Positions 1 through 8,277 are shown, counted from the first letter of the stretch. The stretch is DNA of 9,463 nucleotides from Betaproteobacteria bacterium HGW-Betaproteobacteria-20 (GCA_002842195.1 PHCL01000029.1:1-9463), one strand, 5' to 3'. Notes: generated by a model not told the origin, from the letters alone. Made by a program: numbers and translations.

Positions 1-2
1 GC

Positions 3-107
3 TCGGTATTGGAAGCATTGGTTTTTAGGGATGCTTGGAGATTTATCGTTGATAATAATAATGACATAGCTGCAATAGCCGTGAGAAAGTACTCTAAATA
101 TTATTAA
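3..107 (+). CDS. possible C-terminal end of an unidentified gene (partial)
   Basis: An open frame runs from the window edge to a TAA stop, giving 34 residues that end in RKYSKYY. The composition looks protein-like (VLEALVFRDAWRFIVDN...), and a strong terminator follows about 170 bases later, which would fit the end of a plus-strand gene converging on phoU. The frame is short enough to stay open by chance, and I do not recognise the family, so no function is offered. Confidence 0.35.
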   Translation, partial: SVLEALVFRDAWRFIVDNNNDIAAIAVRKYSKYY

Positions 108-276
108 GTTAGGTACGATTTAGCAGAAACAGGGCATGTATGTGAACGGTCTCTTTAATTCCACTGTTTTGCCAGTACGTGAAGAAAATTTGGCATCTCG
201 ACGCATCCTAAAAAATGAAGAAAGTTACAACCCAGTTCTTACTTTTGTTGGAACTAGCGAGACAAATATATTAAAA

Positions 277-300
277 CAGCCCCACAGAAATGTGGGGCTG
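277..300. terminator. intrinsic terminator, probably bidirectional
   Basis: A perfect 10-bp stem, CAGCCCCACA paired with TGTGGGGCTG, is closed by a GAAA tetraloop at 287-290. On the plus strand it is followed by a pyrimidine-rich CTTTCTTTATTTC; on the minus strand it is followed by TTTTAATATATTT. It lies between a possible plus-strand gene end and the minus-strand phosphate operon, where a terminator serving both directions would be expected. Confidence 0.8.
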
Positions 301-412
301 CTTTCTTTATTTCTATCTTAATTCTCTACTGTGGCGTTTATAGTAAACACCTCTTAATGGGTATGGAAAAGTAAGTTTCTTTGTTAAATTTAACATAGCT
401 TCCCAGGAGATA

Positions 413-445
413 CCCTGCGAGCCTTGTAGATAAAGGCTCGCAGGG
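413..445. terminator. hairpin downstream of phoU, possible terminator
   Basis: A perfect 13-bp stem (413-425 with 433-445) encloses a 7-nt loop, 63 bases past the phoU stop. In the phoU direction (minus) it lacks a U-tract. On the plus strand a T5 run follows, but only after five intervening bases. It may end or stabilise the 3' end of the pst-phoU transcript, with the hairpin at 277-300 as a backup terminator. The structure is certain, the role is inferred. Confidence 0.5.
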
Positions 446-508
446 CATCATTTTTCTCTCGTAGGTTTTTTTTGTGCTGTTTTCAAGTAAAAAACCGTCT
501 TTAAACCG

Positions 509-1216
509 TTAAGGTCTTGACGCTTCCTGTTCCATTTCTTCCATACTAATATGGCGTACATCTTTGCCTTTCACCATATAGACTACGTATTCCGATATAT
601 TTTTGGCATGGTCGCCAATACGTTCAATCGCTTTTGAAACAAATAACACTTCCAGCGACATTGAAATGGTGCGTGGGTCTTCCAGCATGAAGGTAATCAG
701 ATGACGAATGGTCATTTGGTATTGGTCGTCAACCTGTTCATCCATTTGCGCAATTGGCAGCACTTTGGTTGCATCTGAGCGGGCAAATGCGTCCAGCGAC
801 ATGTGCAGCATCTCGCGTGCCAGGTTAGCCATGGTTTTAATCTCGGCAAAACGTGGTGTCCACATGCGGTCTGTTTCCAAAGTTCTTTGTGAGAAACGGG
901 CTATTTTGGCGGCTTCATCGCCAATACGTTCTAAATCTGTAATGGTTTTAATCATCATCAGAATCATGCGTAAATCACCTGCCGTTGGCTGGCGGCGCGC
1001 AATAATATGGCTGCAATCTTCATCGACCTGCACTTCCAGAGCGTTTACAAGGTGATCTCTTTTAATGACAGCATCCGCGAGTTTAGGGTTAGATGTCACC
1101 AGCGACTCTAGCGCGTCCACAATTTGCTGCTCAACCAGGCTACCCATCTCAAGTACTTTTGCGCGTACGGCCTCTAATTCAGCATCGTATTTTTTAAAAA
1201 TATGTTCAGATTGCAT
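509..1216 (-). CDS. phoU: PhoU, phosphate transport and Pho regulon negative regulator
   Basis: A 235-residue cytoplasmic protein of the usual PhoU length. It shows the two tandem three-helix PhoU repeats: the first ends in DLERIGDEAAKIA (residues 94-106), the second in AIERIGDHAKNISE (196-209). These repeated E/D-x-x-x-D type motifs are the metal-binding signature of the family; RRQPTAGDLR (74-83) is also typical. In known systems PhoU links the PstSCAB transporter to the PhoR sensor kinase and keeps the Pho regulon off when phosphate is plentiful. It is the last gene of the operon, 60 bases after pstB. An AAGGA ribosome site (plus-strand 1224-1228) lies 7 bases before the chosen ATG. The partner genes phoB and phoR are not adjacent in this window. 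Confidence 0.97.
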   Translation of the reverse strand: MQSEHIFKKYDAELEAVRAKVLEMGSLVEQQIVDALESLVTSNPKLADAVIKRDHLVNALEVQVDEDCSHIIARRQPTAGDLRMILMMIKTITDLERIGDEAAKIARFSQRTLETDRMWTPRFAEIKTMANLAREMLHMSLDAFARSDATKVLPIAQMDEQVDDQYQMTIRHLITFMLEDPRTISMSLEVLFVSKAIERIGDHAKNISEYVVYMVKGKDVRHISMEEMEQEASRP

Positions 1217-1276
1217 TGCTTAATCCTTTTAAAATCTTGCTAGGTATTATTCTCAAAAATCACTTAAATCGCTAAA

Positions 1277-2056
1277 TTAACCAAACTTTCCGGTAATGTA
1301 GTCTTCAGTTTCACGGCGTGTAGGGCGGGTAAATATGGTGTCGGTATCGCCATACTCCATCAGCTCACCTAAATACATGTAAGCAGTGTAATCTGAAACG
1401 CGCGCAGCTTGTTGCATGTTGTGCGTGACGACTAAAATAGTAAGTTTATTTTTCAGTTCACTCATCAACTCTTCAATATTGGCCGTGGCAATTGGGTCCA
1501 GTGCAGAGGTCGGCTCATCAAACAACATAATTTCCGGGTCTGTTGCCAATGCGCGGGCAATGCATAAACGCTGTTGCTGCCCGCCGGATAAATTGAACGC
1601 CAAGTCGTTGAGCCGGTCTTTTACTTCATCCCATAGCGCGGCACCTTTCAGGGCTTCTTCCACTTTGTCAGCTATTACACGCTTGTTTTTTTCATCCCGC
1701 ACATGTAAACCATAAGCGACGTTTTCAAAGATTGTTTTAGGAAATGGGTTTGGTTTTTGAAATACCATGCTAATACGCATACGCACTTCAATGGGGTCTA
1801 CACCTGCGGCTAACACGTTGGTATTGTCAGGATGCATGACGATTCCGCCTTCATACTTATTGCCGGGGTATAAGTCATGCATACGATTAAAGCAGCGTAA
1901 AAAGGTAGATTTCCCACAGCCGGAAGGGCCGATTAGTGCGGTGATTTTATTTTCATACAAAGGCATGTTTACGCTTTTTAGCGCTTGATGACCGTTAGCA
2001 TAAAAAAAGTTGAGGTCTTTTGATTCTGCTTTTAGCGGTGTAGAAGTGTTAACCAT
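1277..2056 (-). CDS. pstB: PstB, phosphate ABC transporter ATPase
   Basis: A 259-residue ATPase that powers phosphate import through PstC and PstA at the inner face of the cytoplasmic membrane. All nucleotide-binding elements are present: Walker [10 protein letters not shown] (43-51), Q-loop glutamine 100 in [13 protein letters not shown] signature LSGGQQQR (156-163), Walker B IMLFDE (176-181), D-loop SALD (184-187) and the H-loop histidine 212 in VVTHNM. The FQKPNPFP stretch and the C-terminal [14 protein letters not shown] are characteristic of PstB among ABC ATPases. AGGGA (plus-strand 2062-2066) lies 5 bases before the ATG. It is separated from pstA by a 128-base AT-rich gap, wider than the other spacings in the operon. 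Confidence 0.98.
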   Translation of the reverse strand: MVNTSTPLKAESKDLNFFYANGHQALKSVNMPLYENKITALIGPSGCGKSTFLRCFNRMHDLYPGNKYEGGIVMHPDNTNVLAAGVDPIEVRMRISMVFQKPNPFPKTIFENVAYGLHVRDEKNKRVIADKVEEALKGAALWDEVKDRLNDLAFNLSGGQQQRLCIARALATDPEIMLFDEPTSALDPIATANIEELMSELKNKLTILVVTHNMQQAARVSDYTAYMYLGELMEYGDTDTIFTRPTRRETEDYITGKFG

Positions 2057-2184
2057 GTTATTCCCTAAATATATTTTCAGTTTTGTAAATTGCTTTTGTT
2101 AAATTCAAATTTCTAATTAATGCGCTAATTTTTATGAGCAACATAACGTATTACGGCGAAACCTGATGTTTAACAAAGTCATTT

Positions 2185-3152
<968 letters not shown>

Positions 3153-3153
<1 letters not shown>

Positions 3154-4100
3154 TAGTATTGCTCCCTATATTTTTTACGTGCTATGTGACCAAGAATGTT
3201 GAAACACAATGTCAAAGCAAATAGCACCAAACCAGCGGCAAAAATACTTTGATAACCAATGCTGGCATGGGGTAAATCGCCCATCGCTACCTGCACAATA
3301 TAAGCCGTAATGGTTGCGGCCCCTTCGGTGGGGTCAAAAGTTAGTTTAGGTTGCTGACCAGCCGCTACGGCTACCACCATGGTCTCGCCTACTGCGCGAG
3401 AAATGGCCAAAATATAAGCCGCTACAATGCCCGATGTCGCGGCAGGCGTCACAACTCTGATTGCGGTTTGAAAGCGCGTTGCGCCCATCGCATAAGAGCC
3501 TTCACGCATACTCATTGGCACGGCACGCATGGCATCTTCTGCTACTGAAGCAATATATGGCACAATCATCACCCCCATTACCAGCCCTGCACTTAACATG
3601 TTAAAGCCTGGCAAACCGGGATATATTTTTTGCAAAAGCGGCGTGACGAAAAGTAAGGCAAAGTAACCAAATGCAATCGTTGGCACGCCTACTAATAACT
3701 CTAAAATCGGTTTAGCGATTTCACGCACTTTATGCGAGGCAAACTCAGAAAGATAAATGGCCGTAATGGTACCTATGGGAACCGCTACCGCCAGTGCTAC
3801 AAATGACGTAGTGAGTGTACCAGCCACCAAAGGCATAATGCCATAGTGCGCATCTTCAAATAGCGGCGTCCATTGTGTGCCGGTAAAAAATTCAATTAAT
3901 GATACTGTTTTGAAGAAGCCGAAAGACTCATATAACAGAATCGCCACAATGGCAAAAGTCGTAAATACCGCAGAAAGCGCAGCCAGCATTAAAATAAGCT
4001 CGATGATGCGTTCCTTGAAATTTCTACGTATATTTTTAGCCAGACGTGGGCTAATGGGTAAGGTCGTAAAGTGATTGAGCATATTGGTTGCAGTGTTCAT
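3153..4100 (-). CDS. pstC: PstC, phosphate ABC transporter permease
   Basis: A 315-residue inner-membrane permease, the partner of PstA. After a basic N-terminal region there are about six hydrophobic segments. The ABC-permease loop is MREGSYAMGATRFQTA (198-213), followed by AISRAVGETMVVAVAAG (232-248), the Pst signature also found in PstA. ELLVGVPTIAFGYFAL (134-149) is likewise typical. The start shown has no good Shine-Dalgarno sequence, nor does the alternative Met7, so the exact N-terminus is uncertain by a few residues. It lies 93 bases downstream of pstS, behind an intercistronic terminator-like hairpin, and is coupled to pstA by a one-base overlap. Confidence 0.97.
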
Positions 4101-4130
4101 ATAGAGACTTTATGATTGTAACGATAATAA

Positions 4131-4146
4131 GCGTTTTGATAAACGC
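4131..4146. repeat. small hairpin between pstS and pstC
   Basis: GCGTTT (4131-4136) and AAACGC (4141-4146) form a 6-bp stem with a TGAT loop, between the pstS-proximal terminator and the pstC start. It has no U-tract. It might help shape or process the intercistronic RNA; no function is shown by sequence alone. Confidence 0.3.
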
Positions 4147-4153
4147 ACTTAAT

Positions 4154-4182
4154 AAAAAAAGGCGGCATAAACCGCCCTTTTT
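4154..4182 (-). terminator. intercistronic attenuator after pstS
   Basis: Read on the minus strand, 11 bases past the pstS stop, a GGCGG/CCGCC stem (plus 4161-4165 and 4172-4176, 6-nt loop) is extended by a G-U pair and A-U pairs and runs into seven U. The G-U pair forms only in minus-strand RNA, so the structure is tuned to the pst transcript. Its place inside the operon suggests partial termination that leaves more pstS message than permease message, a known arrangement for ABC binding proteins. Confidence 0.75.
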
Positions 4183-4193
4183 GTTTAAGCCAG

Positions 4194-5186
4194 TTACTTA
4201 ATCCTGTTGATTAAATCTTTAACTTTAATGCCCACCTCATTTTTACCACCAAAACCAGTGCCTGGTTTCAATGCTTTGAAGTGTGCTTTAACTGCCGCAT
4301 AATCTTCAGCTGGCAATGGTACATACTTCACTTCTTTCACCAAAGTTGGTGCGTTATCTAAGTAGAAGTTTACAAAAGCTTTTACTTCAGGTTTAAAGGC
4401 TGCTGCCGTTGCGTTAACGTAGATGAAAATCGGGCGTGCCAGTGGCTGGTATGAACCATCTTCTACTGTTGCTGCTGAAGGGAATACGGCTGGCCCCCCC
4501 GCTTTAGCTGAAATAGGGATCGCTCTCAATTTGTCCTTATTTTCTTCATAATATGCCATGCCGAAATAAGCCAAACCACCTACATTGCCCGAAACACCTT
4601 GTACTAGCACGTTATCATCTTCTGATGGTGTAAAGTCGGTACGGCTAGATTTTGATTTACCGTTAACCGCTTCAGTAAAGTAGTCAAAGGTACCAGAGGC
4701 TGTGCCTGGTGCGAATAAAGGCATGGCTTTATCAGGATAGGCCGCGTTTACTTGCTTCCAGTTTTTAACACTTGAACCTGGTTTCCAGATGTTTTTTAAT
4801 TCGTCTATACTCAAGCTTTTTACCCAGTCATTTTTTGAGTTGACGACTACGGTTAAAGCGTCAAAAGCAATTGGCAATTCAATGTATTGAATGCCGGCTT
4901 CTTTACATGCGTCGATTTCTTTTTGTGCAATTGGGCGTGAAGCATCAGAAATATCTGTTTCACCACGGCAGAATTTTTTGAAACCGGCGCCAGTGCCAGA
5001 TTCACCCACGGTCACTCTGGTTTTTGTTGCTTTCTGAAACTCCTCGGCCATGGCTTCTGTAATCGGGTAAACAGTGCTTGAACCATCGATCCTGATGATT
5101 TTTTCTGCAGCAAGTACATGTGAAGTTGAAAATGTAGCGGCAACTAGGGTTGCAATACGTAGTGATTTGGTAAGCATAGTGTTCAT
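4194..5186 (-). CDS. pstS: PstS, periplasmic phosphate-binding protein
   Basis: A 330-residue secreted solute-binding protein that delivers phosphate to PstCA. Residues 1-26 or 27 form a Sec signal peptide: [10 protein letters not shown], a hydrophobic core, then SHVLA-A. The mature protein starts near [14 protein letters not shown]. Phosphate-loop motifs are visible: DGSSTVYP (34-41), [20 protein letters not shown] (61-80, ending next to DASRPI) and [12 protein letters not shown] (159-170). This is the PstS subfamily with the DGSSTVYP start, distinct from the E. coli type that begins with a GAGATFP-like motif. First gene of the operon, behind a Pho box; GGAGA (plus-strand 5191-5195) precedes the ATG. 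A second ATG at codon 4 is possible but worse spaced. A run of seven G on the coding strand (plus-strand C run around 4495) encodes Gly-Gly within AGGPA and is a possible slippage site. Confidence 0.97.
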   Translation of the reverse strand: MNTMLTKSLRIATLVAATFSTSHVLAAEKIIRIDGSSTVYPITEAMAEEFQKATKTRVTVGESGTGAGFKKFCRGETDISDASRPIAQKEIDACKEAGIQYIELPIAFDALTVVVNSKNDWVKSLSIDELKNIWKPGSSVKNWKQVNAAYPDKAMPLFAPGTASGTFDYFTEAVNGKSKSSRTDFTPSEDDNVLVQGVSGNVGGLAYFGMAYYEENKDKLRAIPISAKAGGPAVFPSAATVEDGSYQPLARPIFIYVNATAAAFKPEVKAFVNFYLDNAPTLVKEVKYVPLPAEDYAAVKAHFKALKPGTGFGGKNEVGIKVKDLINRIK

Positions 5187-5248
5187 AAAATCTCCGTTAA
5201 AATTAAACTAGTTTCTTTATAGTAAGGTTAGCTTTTAAACTGAGGTGA

Positions 5249-5254
5249 ATTTTA
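5249..5254 (-). promoter_or_regulatory. -10 element of the pstS promoter
   Basis: TAAAAT on the minus strand, one mismatch from TATAAT, begins exactly 10 bases downstream of the Pho box. That is the spacing used at E. coli Pho promoters, where PhoB replaces the need for a -35 element. The predicted leader before the pstS ATG is about 55-60 bases. Confidence 0.7.
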
Positions 5255-5264
5255 AAGGTTAAAT

Positions 5265-5282
5265 GTGACAAGTTTATGACAA
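5265..5282 (-). promoter_or_regulatory. Pho box (PhoB binding site) upstream of pstS
   Basis: The minus strand reads TTGTCATAAACTTGTCAC. Against the E. coli consensus CTGTCAT-AWAW-CTGTCAY this matches 15 of 18 positions, with both direct-repeat halves intact (TTGTCAT and TTGTCAC, 11 bases apart). Together with the correctly placed -10 it marks the pst operon as phosphate-starvation induced by PhoB. The regulator genes themselves are outside the window. Confidence 0.88.
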
Positions 5283-5295
5283 TTTTTGAATAATA

Positions 5296-5321
5296 AAAAA
5301 GGTCTCCAAAGAGACCTTTTT
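5296..5321 (-). terminator. terminator of the DUF47-pit operon
   Basis: A perfect AAAAAGGTCTC / GAGACCTTTTT inverted repeat (5296-5306 with 5311-5321) with a 4-nt loop lies 25 bases past the pit stop. Read on the minus strand it ends in a U-tract (six U then AUUA). It insulates the pst promoter immediately downstream from readthrough of the pit unit. Confidence 0.88.
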
Positions 5322-5345
5322 GTGAATTTCTTACACTGATTTAAA

Positions 5346-6341
5346 TTATAAAAATGTACGCCCAAAGTGATAAGCCGTTGCGGCCATTAAACCTGCACAT
5401 GGGATAGTGAGTACCCATGCCCACACAATGCGTGATGCCAAACCCCAGCGCACGGCTGATGCGCGCCGAGATAAGCCCACGCCAATAATCGCACCGGTGA
5501 TGGTGTGTGTGGTAGAAACAGGAATACCCAAGGCTGTGGCAAGCGATAATGCAATGGCACCAGAGGTTTGTGCACAAAATCCACCTGATGGACGAATGCG
5601 CGTAATGCCCATACCCATGGTGCGCACAATACGCCAACCGCCAAATAACGTGCCTAAAGCCATCATGGCGTGACATGAAAGAATGACCCAGGTTTTTATT
5701 TCAAAGTCAGCCTGGTAACCGTTAGCAAAAAGCAGCGCGGTAATAATCCCCATGGTTTTTTGTGCATCATTACCGCCATGGCCCAGGCTGTAAAATGAAG
5801 CTGAAACAAATTGTAGTTTGTTAAATCTTCTTTCAGCAGGGTAGGGTGATGACTTTTCAAACAGCCAAAGTACGCTTACCATCAGTAATAGCGCGAGCAA
5901 CATACCAAATAGAGGCGAAAGGATAATGGCGGCTGAAGTTTTAATGAGCCCTGCTGCGACAATTGCACCTGTGCCAGCTTTGGCTACACCAGCACCGACT
6001 AAGCCACCTACCAGCGCATGTGATGATGAAGATGGAATGCCAAACCACCATGTGATCAGATTCCATGCAATCGCCCCGCTGAGGGCGCCAAACACCACGG
6101 CATTGTCTATGGTCTCTTTAGAGATAATGCCTGCGCCGACCATTTTGGCCACGGCTGTACCAAAAATTAAAAAAGCAATAAAGTTAAAAAATGCTGCCCA
6201 CAATACTGCAGCTTGCGGCGTGAGTAAACGTGTGGAAACCATGAGTGCAATAGAGTTTGCCGCATCGTGAAAGCCATTCATAAAGTCGAATATGAGCGCC
6301 ACCACCACCAGCAACACTATGATGAGAAATGCGTGATCCAT
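5346..6341 (-). CDS. pit: PiT-family low-affinity inorganic phosphate transporter
   Basis: A 331-residue polytopic inner-membrane carrier, likely importing phosphate (as a metal-phosphate complex) with a proton or cation; arsenate is a known alternative substrate of Pit systems. Family signatures occur in both halves of the inverted duplication: FDFMNGFHDAANS (18-30) and PSSSSHALVGG (103-113), then GHGGNDAQKTMG (187-198) and PVSTTHTITGAIIG (274-287). The length matches the compact bacterial PiT proteins; E. coli PitA is considerably longer because of an inserted central region. It lies 12 bases after the DUF47 gene, and its AAGGGG ribosome site overlaps that gene's stop codon, indicating a coupled two-gene operon. 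The ion used (H+ or Na+) cannot be told from sequence. Confidence 0.95.
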   Translation of the reverse strand: MDHAFLIIVLLVVVALIFDFMNGFHDAANSIALMVSTRLLTPQAAVLWAAFFNFIAFLIFGTAVAKMVGAGIISKETIDNAVVFGALSGAIAWNLITWWFGIPSSSSHALVGGLVGAGVAKAGTGAIVAAGLIKTSAAIILSPLFGMLLALLLMVSVLWLFEKSSPYPAERRFNKLQFVSASFYSLGHGGNDAQKTMGIITALLFANGYQADFEIKTWVILSCHAMMALGTLFGGWRIVRTMGMGITRIRPSGGFCAQTSGAIALSLATALGIPVSTTHTITGAIIGVGLSRRASAVRWGLASRIVWAWVLTIPCAGLMAATAYHFGRTFL

Positions 6342-6353
6342 GTTTGTAACCCC

Positions 6354-7010
6354 TTAGATGCGTTCTAACACAACACCATGAATCACATCGGCCACGTCCT
6401 GGCAGCTATCAATCGCCTCTTCAAACAAGTCATAAAGTTCTTTTGAGCGGATCAGTGTACGCGCATCAGATTCTTCAGCAAACAAGCGCTGCATGCCCGC
6501 GCGCATCACATGGTCTCCCTCACCTTCAATAATGCTGATTTCTTCGCAATTGTGTAAAATTCGCTCAGCATTTTTCATGTCAGACAACATGTGCACGGTT
6601 TCTCTTACTTTTTCTGAAGCACGCAATAAAATCTGTGCAAGCGCCACCATTTCAGGGGTAAAGCTAGAGCGACCGTAGATCTTGGCACTTTGTGGAATGT
6701 CTTCCATGTAGTCAATAATGTCATCCAGTGCCATGGCAAGCTCGCGAATTTCGCGGCGATCAAACGGGGTAATAAAGGTTTTATGCAGGGAGAGCAGAAT
6801 TTCTTTGGTGTATTCATCTGCTTCAGATTCAATTTTACGAATTTGGGCAAAGTGCTCATCAAATTTATCCGCATCACTGACTGCCGTCATCATTGCCAGC
6901 ACTTTGGAGCCGCGTACGGCGCAATCTGCTAAGTTGTTAAACAGTACAAAGTAATTATCGTTACGCGGTGTGATTGCAGCCATCAATCGACCAAATGCAG
7001 CGTTAGCCAT
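6354..7010 (-). CDS. DUF47 / PhoU-like Pit accessory protein
   Basis: A 218-residue soluble, all-helical protein of the DUF47 family (TIGR00153, YkaA-like), related in fold to PhoU. Typical acidic metal-binding helices are visible: IESEADEYT (60-68), LHKTFITPFDR (75-85) leading into ALDDIIDYMED (94-104), IEGEGDHVMR (161-170), and KELYDLFEEAIDSCQDVADV (190-209). Proteins of this family are usually encoded next to a PiT transporter and are thought to modulate it, much as PhoU acts on Pst; here it precedes pit by 12 bases. A GGGAG ribosome site lies 7 bases before the ATG. It diverges from acr3 across a 146-base region; I could not find a convincing promoter for it there. Confidence 0.93.
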   Translation of the reverse strand: MANAAFGRLMAAITPRNDNYFVLFNNLADCAVRGSKVLAMMTAVSDADKFDEHFAQIRKIESEADEYTKEILLSLHKTFITPFDRREIRELAMALDDIIDYMEDIPQSAKIYGRSSFTPEMVALAQILLRASEKVRETVHMLSDMKNAERILHNCEEISIIEGEGDHVMRAGMQRLFAEESDARTLIRSKELYDLFEEAIDSCQDVADVIHGVVLERI

Positions 7011-7095
7011 GTTTTATCTCCCTAATTATTACAGTTTTATTTCAATTTTGTTATTTTGATAGTTTAACCGTCGGTGCTTAAATCTGCGAGAGCTA

Positions 7096-7113
7096 ATGTC
7101 ATAAATGTTTAAA
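7096..7113 (+). promoter_or_regulatory. Pho-box-like sequence in the acr3 promoter
   Basis: The plus strand reads ATGTCATAAATGTTTAAA. The first half and linker (ATGTCAT-AAAT) match the Pho-box consensus at 10 of 11 positions; the second half is degenerate (3 of 7), giving 13 of 18. It ends exactly 10 bases before TATAAT, the same geometry as the pstS Pho promoter here, and no good -35 element is present. The AT-rich background makes a chance match possible, so this is a candidate only. Confidence 0.4.
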
Positions 7114-7123
7114 TTTATTGCGA

Positions 7124-7129
7124 TATAAT
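7124..7129 (+). promoter_or_regulatory. -10 element of the acr3-arsC promoter
   Basis: A perfect TATAAT lies 27 bases before the acr3 ATG, predicting a leader of about 20 bases. Sequence at the -35 distance (around 7101-7106, ATAAAT) is poor, which suggests an activator-dependent promoter. The element is flanked by an inverted repeat GCGA-N7-TCGC (7120-7134) that might be an operator. Confidence 0.7.
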
Positions 7130-7156
7130 CTCGCGAAACTAAGCCTGAATAAATAA

Positions 7157-8236
7157 ATGGAAAATACAAAAATGCGTCTACCACCTAGCCAGCAAGCTTT
7201 AATTATAAAGCCGGGAATTAGTGTGTTTGAGAAAAACCTTACCTGGTGGGTGCTGGCCTGTATCGTTGTTGGGATTGCTGTTGGCAAAGTATTCCCAAGC
7301 ATATTCCAGACAATTGGTAGCCTGAAAATTGCCGAAGTAAACTTGCCTGTGGCGATACTTATTTGGCTGATGATTATTCCTATGTTGCTCAAGGTGGATT
7401 TCGGTGCCATGAAAGAAGTGCTGGCACACACCAGGGGCATAGGTGTTACGCTGTTTATCAATTGGTTCGTTAAACCTTTTTCAATGGCGTTGCTGGCGTG
7501 GATATTTATCCGCCATCTTTTTTCTGACATGCTGCCAGTTGAACAGTTGGACAGTTATGTGGCTGGGCTAATTTTACTTGCTGCGGCGCCATGTACAGCC
7601 ATGGTGTTTGTATGGAGCAATCTCTGTGGCGGTGATGCTAAATTTACATTGTCGCAAGTTGCCCTCAATGATGCCATTATGCTATTTGCTTTTGCACCGA
7701 TAGTGGCACTTTTGCTAGGCTTATCCAGTATTGTAGTGCCGTGGAATACGCTGTTTTTGTCCGTATTGTTGTTCATAGTGGTGCCTGTAGTTATTAGTCA
7801 AATATTGCGCAAAATGTTGCTGTTAAAAAATCAAAAATCGTTAGATATGATGCTTAAATGTCTTCATCCAATATCGCTTACTGCATTACTGGTCACGCTA
7901 GTTTTATTGTTTGGCTTCCAGGGCCAGCAGATTTTGGATCAACCTATTATTATTGGCTTATTGGCAGTCCCTATTATTATTCAAACCTACTTTAACTCCA
8001 TGCTTGCTTACTGGTTGAATAAAAAATTCAAGGTTGCACATTGTGTGGCTGGACCATCTGCCTTAATTGGTGCATCCAATTTCTTTGAGCTAGCGGTTGC
8101 TACTGCGATTGCCTTATTTGGTTTTAATTCTGGTGCTGCGCTTGCAACAGTGGTTGGAGTTTTGATTGAAGTGCCAGTGATGCTATCTGTAGTGACAATC
8201 GTGAATCGCAGTCGAGCTTGGTATGAGTTACATTGA
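7157..8236 (+). CDS. acr3: Acr3-family arsenite efflux transporter
   Basis: A 359-residue inner-membrane protein with about ten hydrophobic segments, expelling arsenite (and perhaps antimonite) with the proton gradient. Diagnostic residues of Acr3 are present: the essential membrane cysteine in AAPCTAMVFVWSNL (Cys146) and the conserved glutamate in GASNFFELAVATAIALFG (Glu311). INWFVKPFSMALLAW (101-115) is another Acr3 hallmark. It is distinct from the unrelated ArsB pump. It starts the arsenic operon, 41 bases before arsC, and diverges from the DUF47-pit unit. The ATG used has no clear Shine-Dalgarno; an in-frame ATG five codons later (7172) is an alternative. No arsR gene is adjacent. Confidence 0.96.
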   Translation: MENTKMRLPPSQQALIIKPGISVFEKNLTWWVLACIVVGIAVGKVFPSIFQTIGSLKIAEVNLPVAILIWLMIIPMLLKVDFGAMKEVLAHTRGIGVTLFINWFVKPFSMALLAWIFIRHLFSDMLPVEQLDSYVAGLILLAAAPCTAMVFVWSNLCGGDAKFTLSQVALNDAIMLFAFAPIVALLLGLSSIVVPWNTLFLSVLLFIVVPVVISQILRKMLLLKNQKSLDMMLKCLHPISLTALLVTLVLLFGFQGQQILDQPIIIGLLAVPIIIQTYFNSMLAYWLNKKFKVAHCVAGPSALIGASNFFELAVATAIALFGFNSGAALATVVGVLIEVPVMLSVVTIVNRSRAWYELH

Positions 8237-8246
8237 GATTTACTTT

Positions 8247-8258
8247 AAAGGTACCTTT
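8247..8258. repeat. 12-bp palindrome between acr3 and arsC
   Basis: AAAGGTACCTTT is a perfect 12-base palindrome with no loop, 10 bases past the acr3 stop. It is too compact to form an RNA hairpin; it may be chance or a protein site. Listed for completeness. Confidence 0.3.
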
Positions 8259-8277
8259 TAATTAAGATGGAGCATAA

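Larger units (their letters stand above)
108..508. other. intergenic stretch without a convincing gene
   Basis: About 400 bases between the possible gene tail and the phoU stop. It holds two strong hairpins (277-300 and 413-445), a run of eight T at 466-473, and a 61-codon open frame (136-321) that runs straight through the first hairpin and is therefore probably not a functional gene. Part of that frame (residues 18-26, ENLASRRIL) resembles a motif common near the C-terminus of GNAT acetyltransferases, so a decayed remnant is possible. I see no tRNA or recognisable small RNA. Confidence 0.5.

Noticed and set aside
708..1055. 115-codon plus-strand frame antisense to phoU
   Set aside because: Overlaps the conserved PhoU motifs on the other strand and looks compositionally unlike a real protein.
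4490..4500. C7 run in pstS as a possible frameshift
   Set aside because: The reading frame continues intact with conserved PstS sequence on both sides ([12 protein letters not shown]).
5341..5676. 111-codon minus-strand frame inside pit
   Set aside because: His-, Cys- and Trp-rich composition typical of an out-of-frame reading; the PiT frame there carries the conserved STTHT motif.
7099..7530. 143-codon minus-strand open frame over the start of acr3
   Set aside because: It is antisense to a clearly identified Acr3 with all key residues and has no recognisable protein features; a shadow frame.
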